A stretch of 64,000 bases of DNA from Lachnospiraceae bacterium GAM79 (GCA_003584705.1 AP018536.1:3844001-3908000); one strand, 5' to 3'. Shown: positions 24,981 to 34,670, counted from the stretch's first letter. The notes: generated by a model not told the origin, from the sequence alone. Numbers and translations are program-made.

Positions 24981-27182
24981 ATGAATTCCAGAAAAAATAA
25001 ATACTTCATAAAATTGATAACATCCTACAGTCTGCTCTTGGTCATTGTGCTCATTCTGGGAATTGTTTTCCATTTTATTCTTTCGCATAATGCAAAGCAG
25101 GAACTATTGAATGAAAATATGCTTTCTCTTAAAAATGTATCCGAGCAATACAGCAACTGCTATGCGAATATTTATCTGATTTCCAAGCGAATGGCAAATA
25201 ATTCCAGCCTTTCCCGCCTGGCGGAAGCCGATCAGGGGGAACGAGCGTTTTATTATAATGCCTATATTACCAAACAGGCTCTGGTAGATATGTATTCTGA
25301 CTATTCACTCCAGCCAATTCAGACCTATTATATCCATCTGCGTCATACAGACTACATAATCAGCTATAATGATTTTGAGAATCTCTATTCCTTTTATAAA
25401 AACAATCAAATGCTGGATCCCTCAAAATATGAGGAATGGAAGGAGACTCTGGAATCCTCAGACAATTATAACCATTTTCTTTCTCTTGACCATTTTGCGA
25501 CCGAATATACACCACACAGAAAAAACTATTGTTATGCTGTCTCTCTGCAGAATTATACCTTCAAAAATATCAATGCTGACATCATTTTTGAGCTGAATGC
25601 TGATTATATGCAGCAAATGGTGGATTCTGTCGATCTGATGAAGAATGGCTGTCTCATCATCCAGGATAGCAGCAGTGACACTATGCTTACTTTCAGTAAC
25701 AATGAAGCGCTGTTAAAAAAAATAGATGTTTCTCTGCTTTCCTCGTTAGATTATTCCGAACGGGGATATTCCAGCACAGTATTTCAGGGTGCTCCCGTCA
25801 CAGTACTCTATACCTCCGCACAGACACCGAATCTGAACTATTATCTGATTGTTCCCACGTCCTACCTGAAAGCACCGGGAAACGGACTGCAGTTACTGTC
25901 TCTATTCGTTATCTTTCTCGGTGTCGTAGGAAGCTTTTTGATTATTGTTCTGTTGTCCAAGGCCAATTATAAACCCTATGAAGCAATGGAATATCGCCTG
26001 CGGGAAGTGAATTTCAACCACGAAGAGCTCATGCGGTTAAATGAGTCCCAAAAGATCACCCTCCGCAATTATTATTTTGATCAATTGATTCATGGTACGA
26101 TTCTGAGTGAGGAAGAAGCTGCGTATGCCCAAAATTATCTTTCCATTTCCGCTAATGCCAATTCCTTTGCTATCTTATACTGTAATGTCTACCTGGATAC
26201 TTTGGAGCTAAATAATGACCCTCAGGGAATGATCAACATCCTCTCCCCTGATTATGCGGATGTTATTTCCGATATCCTTTCCAGTTATTTTATACATTCC
26301 TATATCATGCAGGGTTCCCGAAATAGTGTTTATACTATTTTATTATATGACAGGGAAGAACTGGACAAGGTCGAAGATTTATTTTCACATGTTCATACTA
26401 CACTATTGCAAGAATACAATATCTGGATTTATGGTGGATTAGGCTGTACAACCGACACCATCTCCTCCGTCTGGAAATCGTATCGCCAATCCAAAGAGGC
26501 TGTAAAACGTATCTCCAGCCCAGTGTACCTGTGTCTGTATCGTGAGATTTTGGAATTTCAGGATTCCTTCTTTTATCCTAATGAGGTTGCGGATCAGCTA
26601 TATAATTTTGTAAAATCCGGTAACTTCAAACAGACAAAAACAATTTTTAATTTTATAAAGGACGAAAATTTTAAGAAACGAAAACTTAATTCCAGACAAG
26701 TGAAATGGCTTTTAGAAAATATAGAAATTACGTTATTGAAAGTAATCAGGGATAACGACATTTCCTATGATGACTCAAGCTTAGCCGGTCTGTCCGAAGA
26801 TTCTACCCTGAAAAATTACGAGCAGATTGCTCTGGAATTATGTGAAAAAAACAAGCAACCGGAAAACGACAACCAGCTGATTGTGCGCATTCAGGCTTAT
26901 ATTGATGAGAATTATGGGGATCCATCCTTATGTTTAAGCAGAATATCGGACCTGTTCCACATCTCCGAGAGTTACTTTTCCTTCCTTTTCAAAAAAACAG
27001 TAGGGGTAAACTTCTCTACGTATCTGGAACAGGTCCGCATGACGCAGGCAAAACATCTGCTGGAAACAACGAATATTAAAATAACAGATTTATACGTGGC
27101 GGTCGGTTACAACAATCTGACCAGCTTCCGCCGTGCATTTAAGAAAAAATACGGTGTAGCACCCAATGCCCTTCGAGAATAA
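24981..27182 (+). CDS. Membrane-bound AraC family regulator (YesN-like)
   Basis: The 733 aa protein has an N-terminal helix (about 10-32), a large extracytoplasmic sensor region, a second membrane helix (about 298-320), a linker and a C-terminal AraC double helix-turn-helix (about 630-730, ending FRRAFKKKYGVAPNALRE). AGGAGG lies 9 nt before the ATG. Such one-component sensors commonly control adjacent Lpl-type sugar importers, as the divergent operon suggests. It probably senses the transported substrate or its binding protein. Confidence 0.88.
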   Translation: MNSRKNKYFIKLITSYSLLLVIVLILGIVFHFILSHNAKQELLNENMLSLKNVSEQYSNCYANIYLISKRMANNSSLSRLAEADQGERAFYYNAYITKQALVDMYSDYSLQPIQTYYIHLRHTDYIISYNDFENLYSFYKNNQMLDPSKYEEWKETLESSDNYNHFLSLDHFATEYTPHRKNYCYAVSLQNYTFKNINADIIFELNADYMQQMVDSVDLMKNGCLIIQDSSSDTMLTFSNNEALLKKIDVSLLSSLDYSERGYSSTVFQGAPVTVLYTSAQTPNLNYYLIVPTSYLKAPGNGLQLLSLFVIFLGVVGSFLIIVLLSKANYKPYEAMEYRLREVNFNHEELMRLNESQKITLRNYYFDQLIHGTILSEEEAAYAQNYLSISANANSFAILYCNVYLDTLELNNDPQGMINILSPDYADVISDILSSYFIHSYIMQGSRNSVYTILLYDREELDKVEDLFSHVHTTLLQEYNIWIYGGLGCTTDTISSVWKSYRQSKEAVKRISSPVYLCLYREILEFQDSFFYPNEVADQLYNFVKSGNFKQTKTIFNFIKDENFKKRKLNSRQVKWLLENIEITLLKVIRDNDISYDDSSLAGLSEDSTLKNYEQIALELCEKNKQPENDNQLIVRIQAYIDENYGDPSLCLSRISDLFHISESYFSFLFKKTVGVNFSTYLEQVRMTQAKHLLETTNIKITDLYVAVGYNNLTSFRRAFKKKYGVAPNALRE

Positions 27183-27186
27183 CTAC

Positions 27187-28881
27187 TTATTCTTTTTCGG
27201 TTGCTTTCTCGCGCAGCACTTCCTCAAACTGTTCGATGGGTACCGGTTTGGAATAGTAATATCCCTGCTGCCAGGTAGATCCAAATTTCTCGATATAGTC
27301 GCTGACTTCCTTATCCTCAATACCCTCAATACAGGTTTCGGTGTTTGTCCTCCTGGCATAATCCACGATAGACTGCACCATGGCCTGATTCTGAGGTTTT
27401 TGCTTAATATCACGGATGAAGCTCATATCTACCTTCAGTTCGTCAAAAGGAAGCTCCAGCGCCAGACTTAAGGAACTGTTGCCTGTTCCGAAGTCATCCA
27501 GTGCGATCTTGATCCCCTGGGAATGGAAAAATTCTACCTCTCCGCGCAGGAAATGAATATCCAGATCTCTGCATCGTTCTGTCAATTCGAGGCAAAGCTC
27601 CTCCGGCTTCGCACCGGTCTCTTTTAAAATATTCATAACAGCACTGCGGAACTCTCTGCGCTCCAGCTGTGCCGCCGCCACATTGACATTGACGAAAAAG
27701 CCTTCCGTCTCCTCGCGCAGCTTCTGTACATCCGTAAGTGCTGTCCGAAGGATCCAGTTCCCCAGATCAAAAATACAGGGATCCTGTTCCAGCCACTCCA
27801 TGAACACACCGGGGGACACCATCCCGTAAGGCTCCAGTTCCCATCGGAGCAGCGCTTCCCTTCCCCGGATCTTGCCGGTCTTCGTATCGGCAATCGGCTG
27901 ATAGAACATCCGGAAGCCTTCAAAGTTATGCGTAGCACACTGATGGATCACACCGATCAGTTCAAACTGGTTCTCGTCACTGCCACAGACCTCATCATTA
28001 AAAATCACCAGCTCTCCGTGATGCTCAAGCCGGGAATGGTTCAACGCATAAGTCAGACGGCTGCGGACCGCGTTCGTCTCCTTCATATAAGGTTCCATAA
28101 ATATTGCGCCGGCAGATACCTTCAGAGGGATCTTTTTCCCCTCTACCTCTGTATTTTCAAAAGCTTCTACGATCTCATCGTATATCTGCTGTAGTTCCTC
28201 TTTGGATACATTTTTAAAGCTGATCACAAATTTCGCACCGGAGAGCCGGTATACATATCCTTTTCCCCTTAACAGGCGCAACAGCTCCTGTGCCGCACAG
28301 TTCAGAATCTTATCCGAAAAAGCGGCACCGTACATAACATTGATATGACTAAACTGATCCAGTCCGATCTTCAGCAGAGTCCCCTGTCCGCTTTCCTCCA
28401 GGAATTCCCTGATTTCCCGATCCAGCGCCGGTTCCGTATGCAATCCGGTAGTCGCATCCACCTCGTCGGAAATACCGTAGTTGTTATATCGTATTACGAT
28501 CACAAAAGGCTTTCCATCCTTATCATTCAGCATTTTCGCCCTGGCACTGATCCGGTTGTAGGTGCTTCCGTCACGCACCCGGTATTCCCAGGGCTCGTCC
28601 ATATTTTTCCCGGCAACTCTCTCCTGGAATCCCCTCCGGAAATCCTCCAGATCATCCGGATGAATCGATCTTTTTGATTTTTCTTGTCCGCGGATGGTAT
28701 AGTTCTCCTGCATACCAAAATATTCCATCGTCTTCTCGGACCACCATGTCACGCCGTTCCGCAGATTGGTTATGGATATGTAGGACTTTTTCGCCAGAGA
28801 AGTAATGGCTTTTACAATATCCGGGAACAGGATATCCATTTCCTCCCAGAATTTCTGTTCATCATATGTATTGATACTCAT
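27187..28881 (-). CDS. PAS-GGDEF-EAL cyclic-di-GMP phosphodiesterase
   Basis: The start ATG 28881 follows GGGAGGAG. The 564 aa protein has a PAS-like domain (about 20-135), a degenerate GGDEF domain (SGAKF in place of GGDEF) and an EAL domain with GREALLRW, CLELTER and LDDFGTGNSS intact. It should therefore degrade c-di-GMP rather than make it. In a flagellated cell this would favour motility. No membrane segment is present. Confidence 0.88.
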   Translation of the reverse strand: MSINTYDEQKFWEEMDILFPDIVKAITSLAKKSYISITNLRNGVTWWSEKTMEYFGMQENYTIRGQEKSKRSIHPDDLEDFRRGFQERVAGKNMDEPWEYRVRDGSTYNRISARAKMLNDKDGKPFVIVIRYNNYGISDEVDATTGLHTEPALDREIREFLEESGQGTLLKIGLDQFSHINVMYGAAFSDKILNCAAQELLRLLRGKGYVYRLSGAKFVISFKNVSKEELQQIYDEIVEAFENTEVEGKKIPLKVSAGAIFMEPYMKETNAVRSRLTYALNHSRLEHHGELVIFNDEVCGSDENQFELIGVIHQCATHNFEGFRMFYQPIADTKTGKIRGREALLRWELEPYGMVSPGVFMEWLEQDPCIFDLGNWILRTALTDVQKLREETEGFFVNVNVAAAQLERREFRSAVMNILKETGAKPEELCLELTERCRDLDIHFLRGEVEFFHSQGIKIALDDFGTGNSSLSLALELPFDELKVDMSFIRDIKQKPQNQAMVQSIVDYARRTNTETCIEGIEDKEVSDYIEKFGSTWQQGYYYSKPVPIEQFEEVLREKATEKE

Positions 28882-29060
28882 GTCTCCTCCCGACACTTTC
28901 TTCTGTATGCCCACAGTCTCTGAATGCACCCTAGCATCAAATAAATTATAACATACCAAAATGATGTTTACGATAGGATAATTAATATAAATTTTTTATG
29001 AAATAAAATATCTTATGATTGACTTCGAAAACTATCTGTAATACTATGCAATATAGCAAT

Positions 29061-29116
29061 TATTTCAAATTTGAAATATTCACTTTTGTAATTTCAGTAA
29101 TTACACTTTGTATAAT
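29061..29116 (+). promoter_or_regulatory. Promoter and MarR operator
   Basis: An 18 bp perfect palindrome TATTTCAAATTTGAAATA (29061-29078) and a second dyad GTAATT-TCAGT-AATTAC (29088-29104) lie just before TATAAT (29111-29116). The second dyad covers the -35, consistent with autorepression by the downstream MarR protein. Confidence 0.65.
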
Positions 29117-29137
29117 ACTAAGTAAGGAGGCCTTCGG

Positions 29138-29572
29138 ATGAATACTGATATCGAATTCGTACAAAAATTCAATCTGGCTTACAACGCCATGTGCAAACCT
29201 CTGTGCCAGCAGTTAAAGCTGCCACAGACAGCTTTTGATATTCTCATGTTCTTCGGCAATAATCCGGAATACCACACTGCCAGTGATGTCGTGGAGATCC
29301 GCCGGATCAAGGCGAATCTGGTGTCCGTCAATGTGGACAAGCTGGTGTGCGAGGGGTACCTGGAACGCAGAGAGGCTCCGGATGACCGTCGGAAGACTCT
29401 GCTGTTCTGCACGGAGAAAGCACAGGATGTCATCGAAAAAGGCCGCATGATACAGAGCATTTTCAAAGATACTCTGCTAGATGGCACCGATGAGACAAGC
29501 AAAGAGATCTTTTACCACATGCTTCATGTCATGGAGAGAAATATGGACAATATCCTGAAAGGAGATAAATAA
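29138..29572 (+). CDS. MarR family transcriptional regulator
   Basis: The 144 aa protein has a winged helix (TAFDILMFFGNNPEYHTASDV) and the DDRR-containing wing (REAPDDRRKTLLFCTEKA) typical of MarR. AAGGAGG precedes the ATG. It directly abuts the TauE-like exporter gene, so it likely controls it in response to a small ligand. Confidence 0.88.
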   Translation: MNTDIEFVQKFNLAYNAMCKPLCQQLKLPQTAFDILMFFGNNPEYHTASDVVEIRRIKANLVSVNVDKLVCEGYLERREAPDDRRKTLLFCTEKAQDVIEKGRMIQSIFKDTLLDGTDETSKEIFYHMLHVMERNMDNILKGDK

Positions 29573-30349
29573 ATGCAGATTTTAATCACGATTCTTGTCA
29601 CTTTTTTCGCCGGCATGGGAGCCGGCCTGGGCACCGGATTTGCCGGAATGAGCGCTGCTGCCGTCATCAGTCCCATGCTGATCACTTTCCTCGGCATGGA
29701 TCCGTATCTGGCCGTCGGCATTGCGCTGTCCTCGGACGTTCTGGCCAGTGCCGTATCCGCTTATACCTATGCGAAAAATAAAAATATTGATGTCAAAAAC
29801 GGCCTGATCATGATGGGAAGTGTGCTGGTATTCACCGTCGTAGGCAGCTACGTATCCAGCCTGGTGCCTTCCGCTACCATGGGGAATTTCTCCGTGTTCA
29901 TGACTTTCCTGTTAGGTATCAAATTCATCGTCCGGCCCGTAATGACCACCAAAGAAGCCATGCAGGGCGTCTCCGCGAAAAAAAGAGCCATTCAGTCTCT
30001 GGTATGCGGTATGCTGATCGGCTTTATCTGCGGTTTCGTCGGTGCCGGCGGCGGCATGATGATGCTGTTGATCCTGACTTCTGTTCTGGGCTATGAGCTG
30101 AAAACTGCTGTGGGAACCAGCGTCTTTATTATGGCTTTTACCGCTCTGACCGGTGCAGTTTCCCATTTTGCCATTGGGGGCATGCCCGACTGGACCGTAT
30201 GGATCCTGTGCGTCATCTTTACCCTGATCTGGGCCCGGATTGCCGCACTGTTCGCCAACAAGGCCACACCCAAGACTCTGAACCGTGTCACCGGTGTGAT
30301 CCTGGTGGTGCTGGGCATTGCAGTTATGTGTTTTCACCTGTTAGCCTAG
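29573..30349 (+). CDS. TauE/SafE family membrane transporter
   Basis: The 258 aa protein has about eight membrane helices with the two repeated motifs of the TauE/SafE family (GTGFAGMSAAAVISPML near the N-terminus, GAGGGMMMLLILTSVLGYE in the second half). Family members export sulfite, sulfoacetate or related anions. AAAGGAG lies within the end of the MarR gene and the ATG follows its stop directly. Confidence 0.85.
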   Translation: MQILITILVTFFAGMGAGLGTGFAGMSAAAVISPMLITFLGMDPYLAVGIALSSDVLASAVSAYTYAKNKNIDVKNGLIMMGSVLVFTVVGSYVSSLVPSATMGNFSVFMTFLLGIKFIVRPVMTTKEAMQGVSAKKRAIQSLVCGMLIGFICGFVGAGGGMMMLLILTSVLGYELKTAVGTSVFIMAFTALTGAVSHFAIGGMPDWTVWILCVIFTLIWARIAALFANKATPKTLNRVTGVILVVLGIAVMCFHLLA

Positions 30350-30937
30350 CTGATTTCCTATACCGTGTGTATTTTCCGGCGGAGTGATCGTTGCATTGCT
30401 CCGCTGATTTTCTATGATCTTGCGGATTTCCGACAGATCCCTGGCAAAATAAATGCCTTCCTGTCTCTCCGGGGAGGACAATCCCATCTCCGTCATATGT
30501 GATAACAGTGCTTTCAGGCTGTCATAATAGCCGTTAAGGTTATAGAGAATGCAAGGTGCCTCCAGGTGCTTTAATGACACTTTGGACATCACTTCAGCGA
30601 TCTCTTCCAGTGTTCCGGTTCCGCCGGGAAAAGCAATAAATACATCTCCCAGTTCGATCATTTTCGTCTTGCGTTCTGTCATGTCCTTTGTGACGATCAG
30701 CTCCGTAATGGCATCATACTGGTATTCCATATCAATGAAAAACTGCGGTTCCACGCCGGTCACCTCGCCGCCTGCCTGTAATACGCTCTCCGCGATCTCT
30801 CCCATAAGACCGGATTTGGATCCACCGTACACCAGGCGGTTACCGCTTTCACCGATCCAGGTTCCCAGCTCACGCACCGCTTTTCTAAGAGAAGGATCAT
30901 TTCCTTCATTTGCTCCCAGATATACTGTAATGTTCAT
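30341..30937 (-). CDS. LOG-family (TIGR00730) Rossmann-fold protein
   Basis: The 198 aa protein has GGSKSGLMGEIAESVL and the signature PGGTGTLEEIAEVMS of the LOG/lysine decarboxylase-like family, which includes nucleoside 5'-monophosphate phosphoribohydrolases. It overlaps the end of the TauE gene on the opposite strand by 9 nt. Confidence 0.85.
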   Translation of the reverse strand: MNITVYLGANEGNDPSLRKAVRELGTWIGESGNRLVYGGSKSGLMGEIAESVLQAGGEVTGVEPQFFIDMEYQYDAITELIVTKDMTERKTKMIELGDVFIAFPGGTGTLEEIAEVMSKVSLKHLEAPCILYNLNGYYDSLKALLSHMTEMGLSSPERQEGIYFARDLSEIRKIIENQRSNATITPPENTHGIGNQLG

Positions 30938-31035
30938 CGTATTTTCCTCCTGCTTCCAAGTATAAGGGCTTTCCTTTCTTTTGACAAGGCAGGAGCTACC
31001 GGCACAAATGTGAATGACGTATCGGTTGCGTTAAT

Positions 31036-31938
31036 TCAGGCATAGTACACCTGCTGTCCGGATTCTTCTTTTACATAAGCAATAAATTCTTCCGCCACAT
31101 GGGACAGGGTATGATTTTTATTCCAGATCAAAGCATAATCCGCATGGGCATTCGGATGCTCCACCGGCCGCACGCAGACGTCCTTGTCTCGGATCAGGGA
31201 GGAAATCGATGCCGGATAGATCGAGATGCCGACGCCGTGGAGGCTCAGTTCGTAGGCATTCATCATATGTGCGATCCTTCCCCGGATCACCGGAGCATGC
31301 CCTGTGCCATCGAACCATTTATCGATTTCACCTTTTCTGGATTCTCTGGAGGGAATCAACAGATCATAGGGCAACAGCTCCGAGGGCTTCACCGGATCAT
31401 TTTCCCAGGAATACAATGCATGTCCCTTGGGGATCACTGCCACCCAGGGTTCTTCATACACCGGCAGCACGTGGAATTCCTCTGTGTTATAAGGGGCCGT
31501 GATCATGGCAATCTCACACAATCCCTTCGTTACGCGGTTATTCACATCATCTGTGTTGCCGTTCCACAGATTGTACTGTACATGAGGATGTCTCTGCTGA
31601 AATCCAGCGATCCACTCCGCGAAAAGTCTGGGTCCGCAGCCCTCTACCGACGCAATGTATAATGTCCCCTGCAGTCCTTCCTTGCGTTCTCTGACATCCT
31701 CCTCCGACCGGTTCACCAGGTCCAGGATCTGATTCGCATACTGCAGGAACAGCTCTCCCTCTTCTGTCAGGGACACTTTATGGGGTGTGCGAAGGAACAA
31801 TGTCGTCCCCAGCTCCGCCTCCAGATCCTGGATCTGACGGCTCAGGGGCGGCTGCGCGATCGCCAGCTGCTCCGCGGCTTTCGTGAAGCTTTTCTCCTCC
31901 GCCACTGCCTTGAAATACCGGATATGCCGCAATTCCAT
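31036..31938 (-). CDS. LysR family transcriptional regulator
   Basis: MELRHIRYF at 31938 is the normal LysR start; GGAGG lies 11 nt upstream, and the frame extends to 31971. The 300 aa product has the N-terminal winged HTH (KSFTKAAEQLAIAQPPLSRQI) and a ligand-binding domain. No obvious target gene lies next to it on the divergent side, apart from the tiny frame at 32179. Confidence 0.87.
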   Translation of the reverse strand: MELRHIRYFKAVAEEKSFTKAAEQLAIAQPPLSRQIQDLEAELGTTLFLRTPHKVSLTEEGELFLQYANQILDLVNRSEEDVRERKEGLQGTLYIASVEGCGPRLFAEWIAGFQQRHPHVQYNLWNGNTDDVNNRVTKGLCEIAMITAPYNTEEFHVLPVYEEPWVAVIPKGHALYSWENDPVKPSELLPYDLLIPSRESRKGEIDKWFDGTGHAPVIRGRIAHMMNAYELSLHGVGISIYPASISSLIRDKDVCVRPVEHPNAHADYALIWNKNHTLSHVAEEFIAYVKEESGQQVYYA

Positions 31939-32178
31939 CTTTCCAGCATCCTCCTTCCATGCTTTTTCCAAAAACCAGCTTAATCTTTCTATTTTGTAAC
32001 ATGTTGTATTTTCTTTTATTATACCTTTTAGGTATTATTATACTTCTATTATATGTATTTCACATTATAAGCGCAATATGGTAAATTATAATCATCAAAA
32101 GGAAGTCAGGCCTGACCCCTTAAGCGTAACAACAAAGTCAACAGTTCATTTGTCTTGGAAAGGTTAAGGGTGAATATT

Positions 32179-32250
32179 ATGAAGAAGATCATGGAAAAGG
32201 TTAACGAGTTTTTTGACGAGTATTACAAGAGCTTCGCTGAAAAATTCTGA
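32179..32250 (+). CDS. 23-residue amphipathic peptide
   Basis: ATG 32179, with AAGG-type bases upstream, opens a 23-codon frame encoding MKKIMEKVNE-FFDEYYKSF-type sequence. It forms one amphipathic helix with alternating Lys/Glu and a Phe/Tyr face. TATAAT at 32087-32092, a 12 bp palindrome (GTCAGGCCTGAC, 32106-32117) and a terminator at 32289-32319 frame it as an independent transcript. No known family fits. It could be a membrane-active peptide, a signal or a leader. Confidence 0.45.
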   Translation: MKKIMEKVNEFFDEYYKSFAEKF

Positions 32251-32288
32251 TAGAAGTGTGTTTTTCACGCTCATATACACAGAAAAAG

Positions 32289-32319
32289 CAGCAGATCTGG
32301 CGGGATCTGCTGTTTTTTT
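32289..32319. terminator. Bidirectional terminator
   Basis: A stem CAGCAGATC / GATCTGCTG with T runs on both sides. It ends the plus-strand peptide transcript and the minus-strand zinc-ribbon gene. Confidence 0.85.
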
Positions 32320-32321
32320 GT

Positions 32322-32483
32322 TCAGGTATGAAAATAATATCCGTCTCCATCACTCCCGTCATCCCATTCCTCATTGTCGTCAGATCCTATATATTCTCCG
32401 CAATTAGGGCAGTCCCCTTCATAGATTGGGTTCACAAATTCTCCACAATGTGGACAAAATACATCAATAAATGGATTATTCAT
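32322..32483 (-). CDS. Small zinc-ribbon protein (53 aa)
   Basis: The frame begins 5 nt after the stop of the upstream gene, whose end contains AAAAGGGG as ribosome site. It encodes two CxxC knuckles (FCPHCGEFV and DCPNCGEYI) followed by an acidic tail with DDNEEWDDGSDGD. It is clearly a rubredoxin-like zinc ribbon. It is co-transcribed with the unknown gene at 32489 and might be its partner. Confidence 0.7.
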   Translation of the reverse strand: MNNPFIDVFCPHCGEFVNPIYEGDCPNCGEYIGSDDNEEWDDGSDGDGYYFHT

Positions 32484-32488
32484 TTTTC

Positions 32489-33349
32489 TTATCCCCTTTT
32501 CAAGATTTTATCCGCATCCAGCCCATAGGCTTCGATGCACTTTCTCAAATACGCCGGATTCGCCTGTTCGGTCTTATACCTCTCGTACTTATGCTTCTCG
32601 TAATACTCCCGCTCGAATTTCTCAGGCGGTGTTCCGTAGCGTTTATTATATCCCTTATACTTTGCTATGGTATTTGGCGGATTCAGGATCTCTATTTTCC
32701 TGTCATGGACATATATCCCCACGGCAACCTCTTTGCAGAATTCCTCCTCCGATACCGTTTCGTCACCCCAGGGTCCTTCGTTCCACCCCGTAACCGCAAT
32801 GATCAGATTCAGATAAGGAAATGCATAGAGCAGTTTATACCATTCTTCGATAAATTCCCTGACCGTGGGGTATTTTTGCGTAGTCGCATTCGCCCCAATC
32901 GTTCCATCCGCACGGATCCAGCCATATCCCGTGGGATAATGATTCTTCTGAATGAGACAGTTCTCAAAATTCACACATCCGATATAATCTTCATGGCTGC
33001 GAACAGCACTCACGTAAAAATTTAAAAATCTGTCCGTCCTTCGGATAATATCAAATGCCTGCTCTGCCGTTACGGGTACTCCTCTCATCCGGTAATAGGG
33101 CCTGCGGACATTTCGAACGGGATTGACTGACTCATCCCCGGCAATAGCGATCTCAATTTCCGAATGCTTTTCATAAACTTCTTTCGGTATCAGCCAGACA
33201 ATAGCATCGTCTGCTTTATTGCTGATTTCTATGGCTCCGGAAATAATTTTTTCATACTCCCATTCCTTCGTCTCCATATAGGTATTCCCGTATTCATCCG
33301 TATATATCGCCACTTCACAATTCTTTTTCAGATAATCAAATATTGTCAT
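32489..33349 (-). CDS. Hypothetical protein (286 aa)
   Basis: A soluble protein without signal or membrane segments. Conserved-looking stretches are RMRGVPVTAEQAFDIIRRTD in the first half, GYGWIRADGTIGANATTQKYPT in the middle and a Tyr/Lys/Glu-rich C-terminus (EREYYEKHKYERYKTEQ). I have the impression of a widespread clostridial protein of unknown function and can name no domain. It is the first gene of a unit with the zinc-ribbon gene. Confidence 0.65.
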   Translation of the reverse strand: MTIFDYLKKNCEVAIYTDEYGNTYMETKEWEYEKIISGAIEISNKADDAIVWLIPKEVYEKHSEIEIAIAGDESVNPVRNVRRPYYRMRGVPVTAEQAFDIIRRTDRFLNFYVSAVRSHEDYIGCVNFENCLIQKNHYPTGYGWIRADGTIGANATTQKYPTVREFIEEWYKLLYAFPYLNLIIAVTGWNEGPWGDETVSEEEFCKEVAVGIYVHDRKIEILNPPNTIAKYKGYNKRYGTPPEKFEREYYEKHKYERYKTEQANPAYLRKCIEAYGLDADKILKRG

Positions 33350-33469
33350 TTTCTATTCCCTCATCTGATGTAACTGTATGTGTTTTCTGCTTCCTTCCTT
33401 ATGCTGCAATCATAGCATAAGAAATCATGTAATCATTCACTATATCTAGGGCTGCGCTTTCTGGCCGCA

Positions 33470-33505
33470 AAAAGCCCATCGATTATTATTCATCGACGGG
33501 CTTTT
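33470..33505 (-). terminator. Terminator after the metallophosphoesterase gene
   Basis: A stem AAGCCCGTCGAT / ATCGATGGGCTT followed by T residues on the minus strand. Confidence 0.8.
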
Positions 33506-33531
33506 CCTTCTCTTATTCTCTTATTTCTTTA

Positions 33532-34107
33532 TCAGGATTCCTTTAGGATCTCCTGCAGGCTTCTCGGTTCGTAATCCATCCAGGGTTTCATACAGCCGAC
33601 ATTGCAGGCCCGTATGGGGCTGTCACCAATATGGCGGCAGTCGTTATCCTTCATCCCTGCCAGACATTTCTGAAAATATTCGTCCTCCGGGCTGTTGTGG
33701 GTGTGTCCGTAGAGCAGAATGGTGCCGCGGCTCATGTGCTTCCAGCTAAAGATCGGGTAATGGCATAATACCAGCTCATAGCTTTTACCGGCTATGGAGT
33801 CCCGAATCTCCTTATAATCACAGACTTCCGAAAAAAGCTGTCGGTATCTGAGGTCGGACACGTCATCGTGATTGCCACGGATCAGGACCTTTTTTCCCTT
33901 CAGGATTGCCACCAGAGCGATTAGATCCTCGTTCTTACCGCGCATGCTCACATCCCCCAGGATATACACGGTATCGCCGTTATTCACCTTTTCATTCCAC
34001 CGTTTTACGATCTCGGTGTGCATTTCCTCCAGATCCCGGAACGGACGGTCATCGAAACGTATTGCCGCTTCATGAAACAAATGCAGATCACTGATATAAT
34101 AATTCAT
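33532..34107 (-). CDS. Metallophosphoesterase (calcineurin-like)
   Basis: Start ATG 34107 follows GGGAGGG; the frame extends to 34152 without a site. The 191 aa protein has the metal motifs DLHLFH, GDVSMRG, GNHDDV and GHTHNSPED in order. These make a compact two-metal phosphoesterase. The substrate is unknown; small proteins of this plan are often nucleotidases. Confidence 0.85.
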   Translation of the reverse strand: MNYYISDLHLFHEAAIRFDDRPFRDLEEMHTEIVKRWNEKVNNGDTVYILGDVSMRGKNEDLIALVAILKGKKVLIRGNHDDVSDLRYRQLFSEVCDYKEIRDSIAGKSYELVLCHYPIFSWKHMSRGTILLYGHTHNSPEDEYFQKCLAGMKDNDCRHIGDSPIRACNVGCMKPWMDYEPRSLQEILKES

Positions 34108-34148
34108 ATTGTTCCCTCCCGTTCCACATTCGCTACAGATAAAACATC

Positions 34149-34670
34149 TCAATAGTTGAGCGTTCTCATTATCGTTTCAAATTCTAATTCCGCATTTTCA
34201 TCCAACAGTTTTGCGCAAAACAAAACTTTATTCTTAGAAAATCCAAAATACCATATTTCATCCTTTGGAAGAGCTGCTCCATTTTCAGTCTCAGCAGCAC
34301 TTAATTCCCATGCAACCGCAAGTTTTCGGATTTTTTCTTCTTTCCTACCTAATTGTAGCTCACTACTGCTCTTTAGTTCTGCATGCTGACCTAAATATAC
34401 TTGCACAAATTCATCTGCTGTTGTCTCCCGATCAATCCATGATGGTTCTGCAAATTTTGAAATTTCCACATTTGCTATTTCCCGGTCTTGATATAATAGT
34501 GTGAAGTTGGCATAATCATCTCTAATATCAATTTCATTTATTGTCCAACCATCATCTGGCGTCCATGATGCAATATTATTAATTGGCTCTGTTTTACTTT
34601 TACAGCTTACTAAGCTCAAACATAAAATTGCAATAACGAATATCAGTTTTTGTTTATATCTATTCTTCAT
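34149..34670 (-). CDS. Small lipoprotein of unknown function
   Basis: The 173 aa protein has a lipoprotein signal (CLSLVSC lipobox) and a short folded domain with Trp-containing strands (SWTPDDGWTINEIDI). No family is recognised. It overlaps the end of the upstream gene by 4 nt, so the unit runs from the nucleotidyltransferase gene at 35577 downward. Confidence 0.65.
   Translation of the reverse strand: MKNRYKQKLIFVIAILCLSLVSCKSKTEPINNIASWTPDDGWTINEIDIRDDYANFTLLYQDREIANVEISKFAEPSWIDRETTADEFVQVYLGQHAELKSSSELQLGRKEEKIRKLAVAWELSAAETENGAALPKDEIWYFGFSKNKVLFCAKLLDENAELEFETIMRTLNY

Noticed and set aside
27187..28881. Active diguanylate cyclase
   Set aside because: The GGDEF site reads SGAKF, lacking the catalytic acidic pair, so only the EAL activity is proposed.
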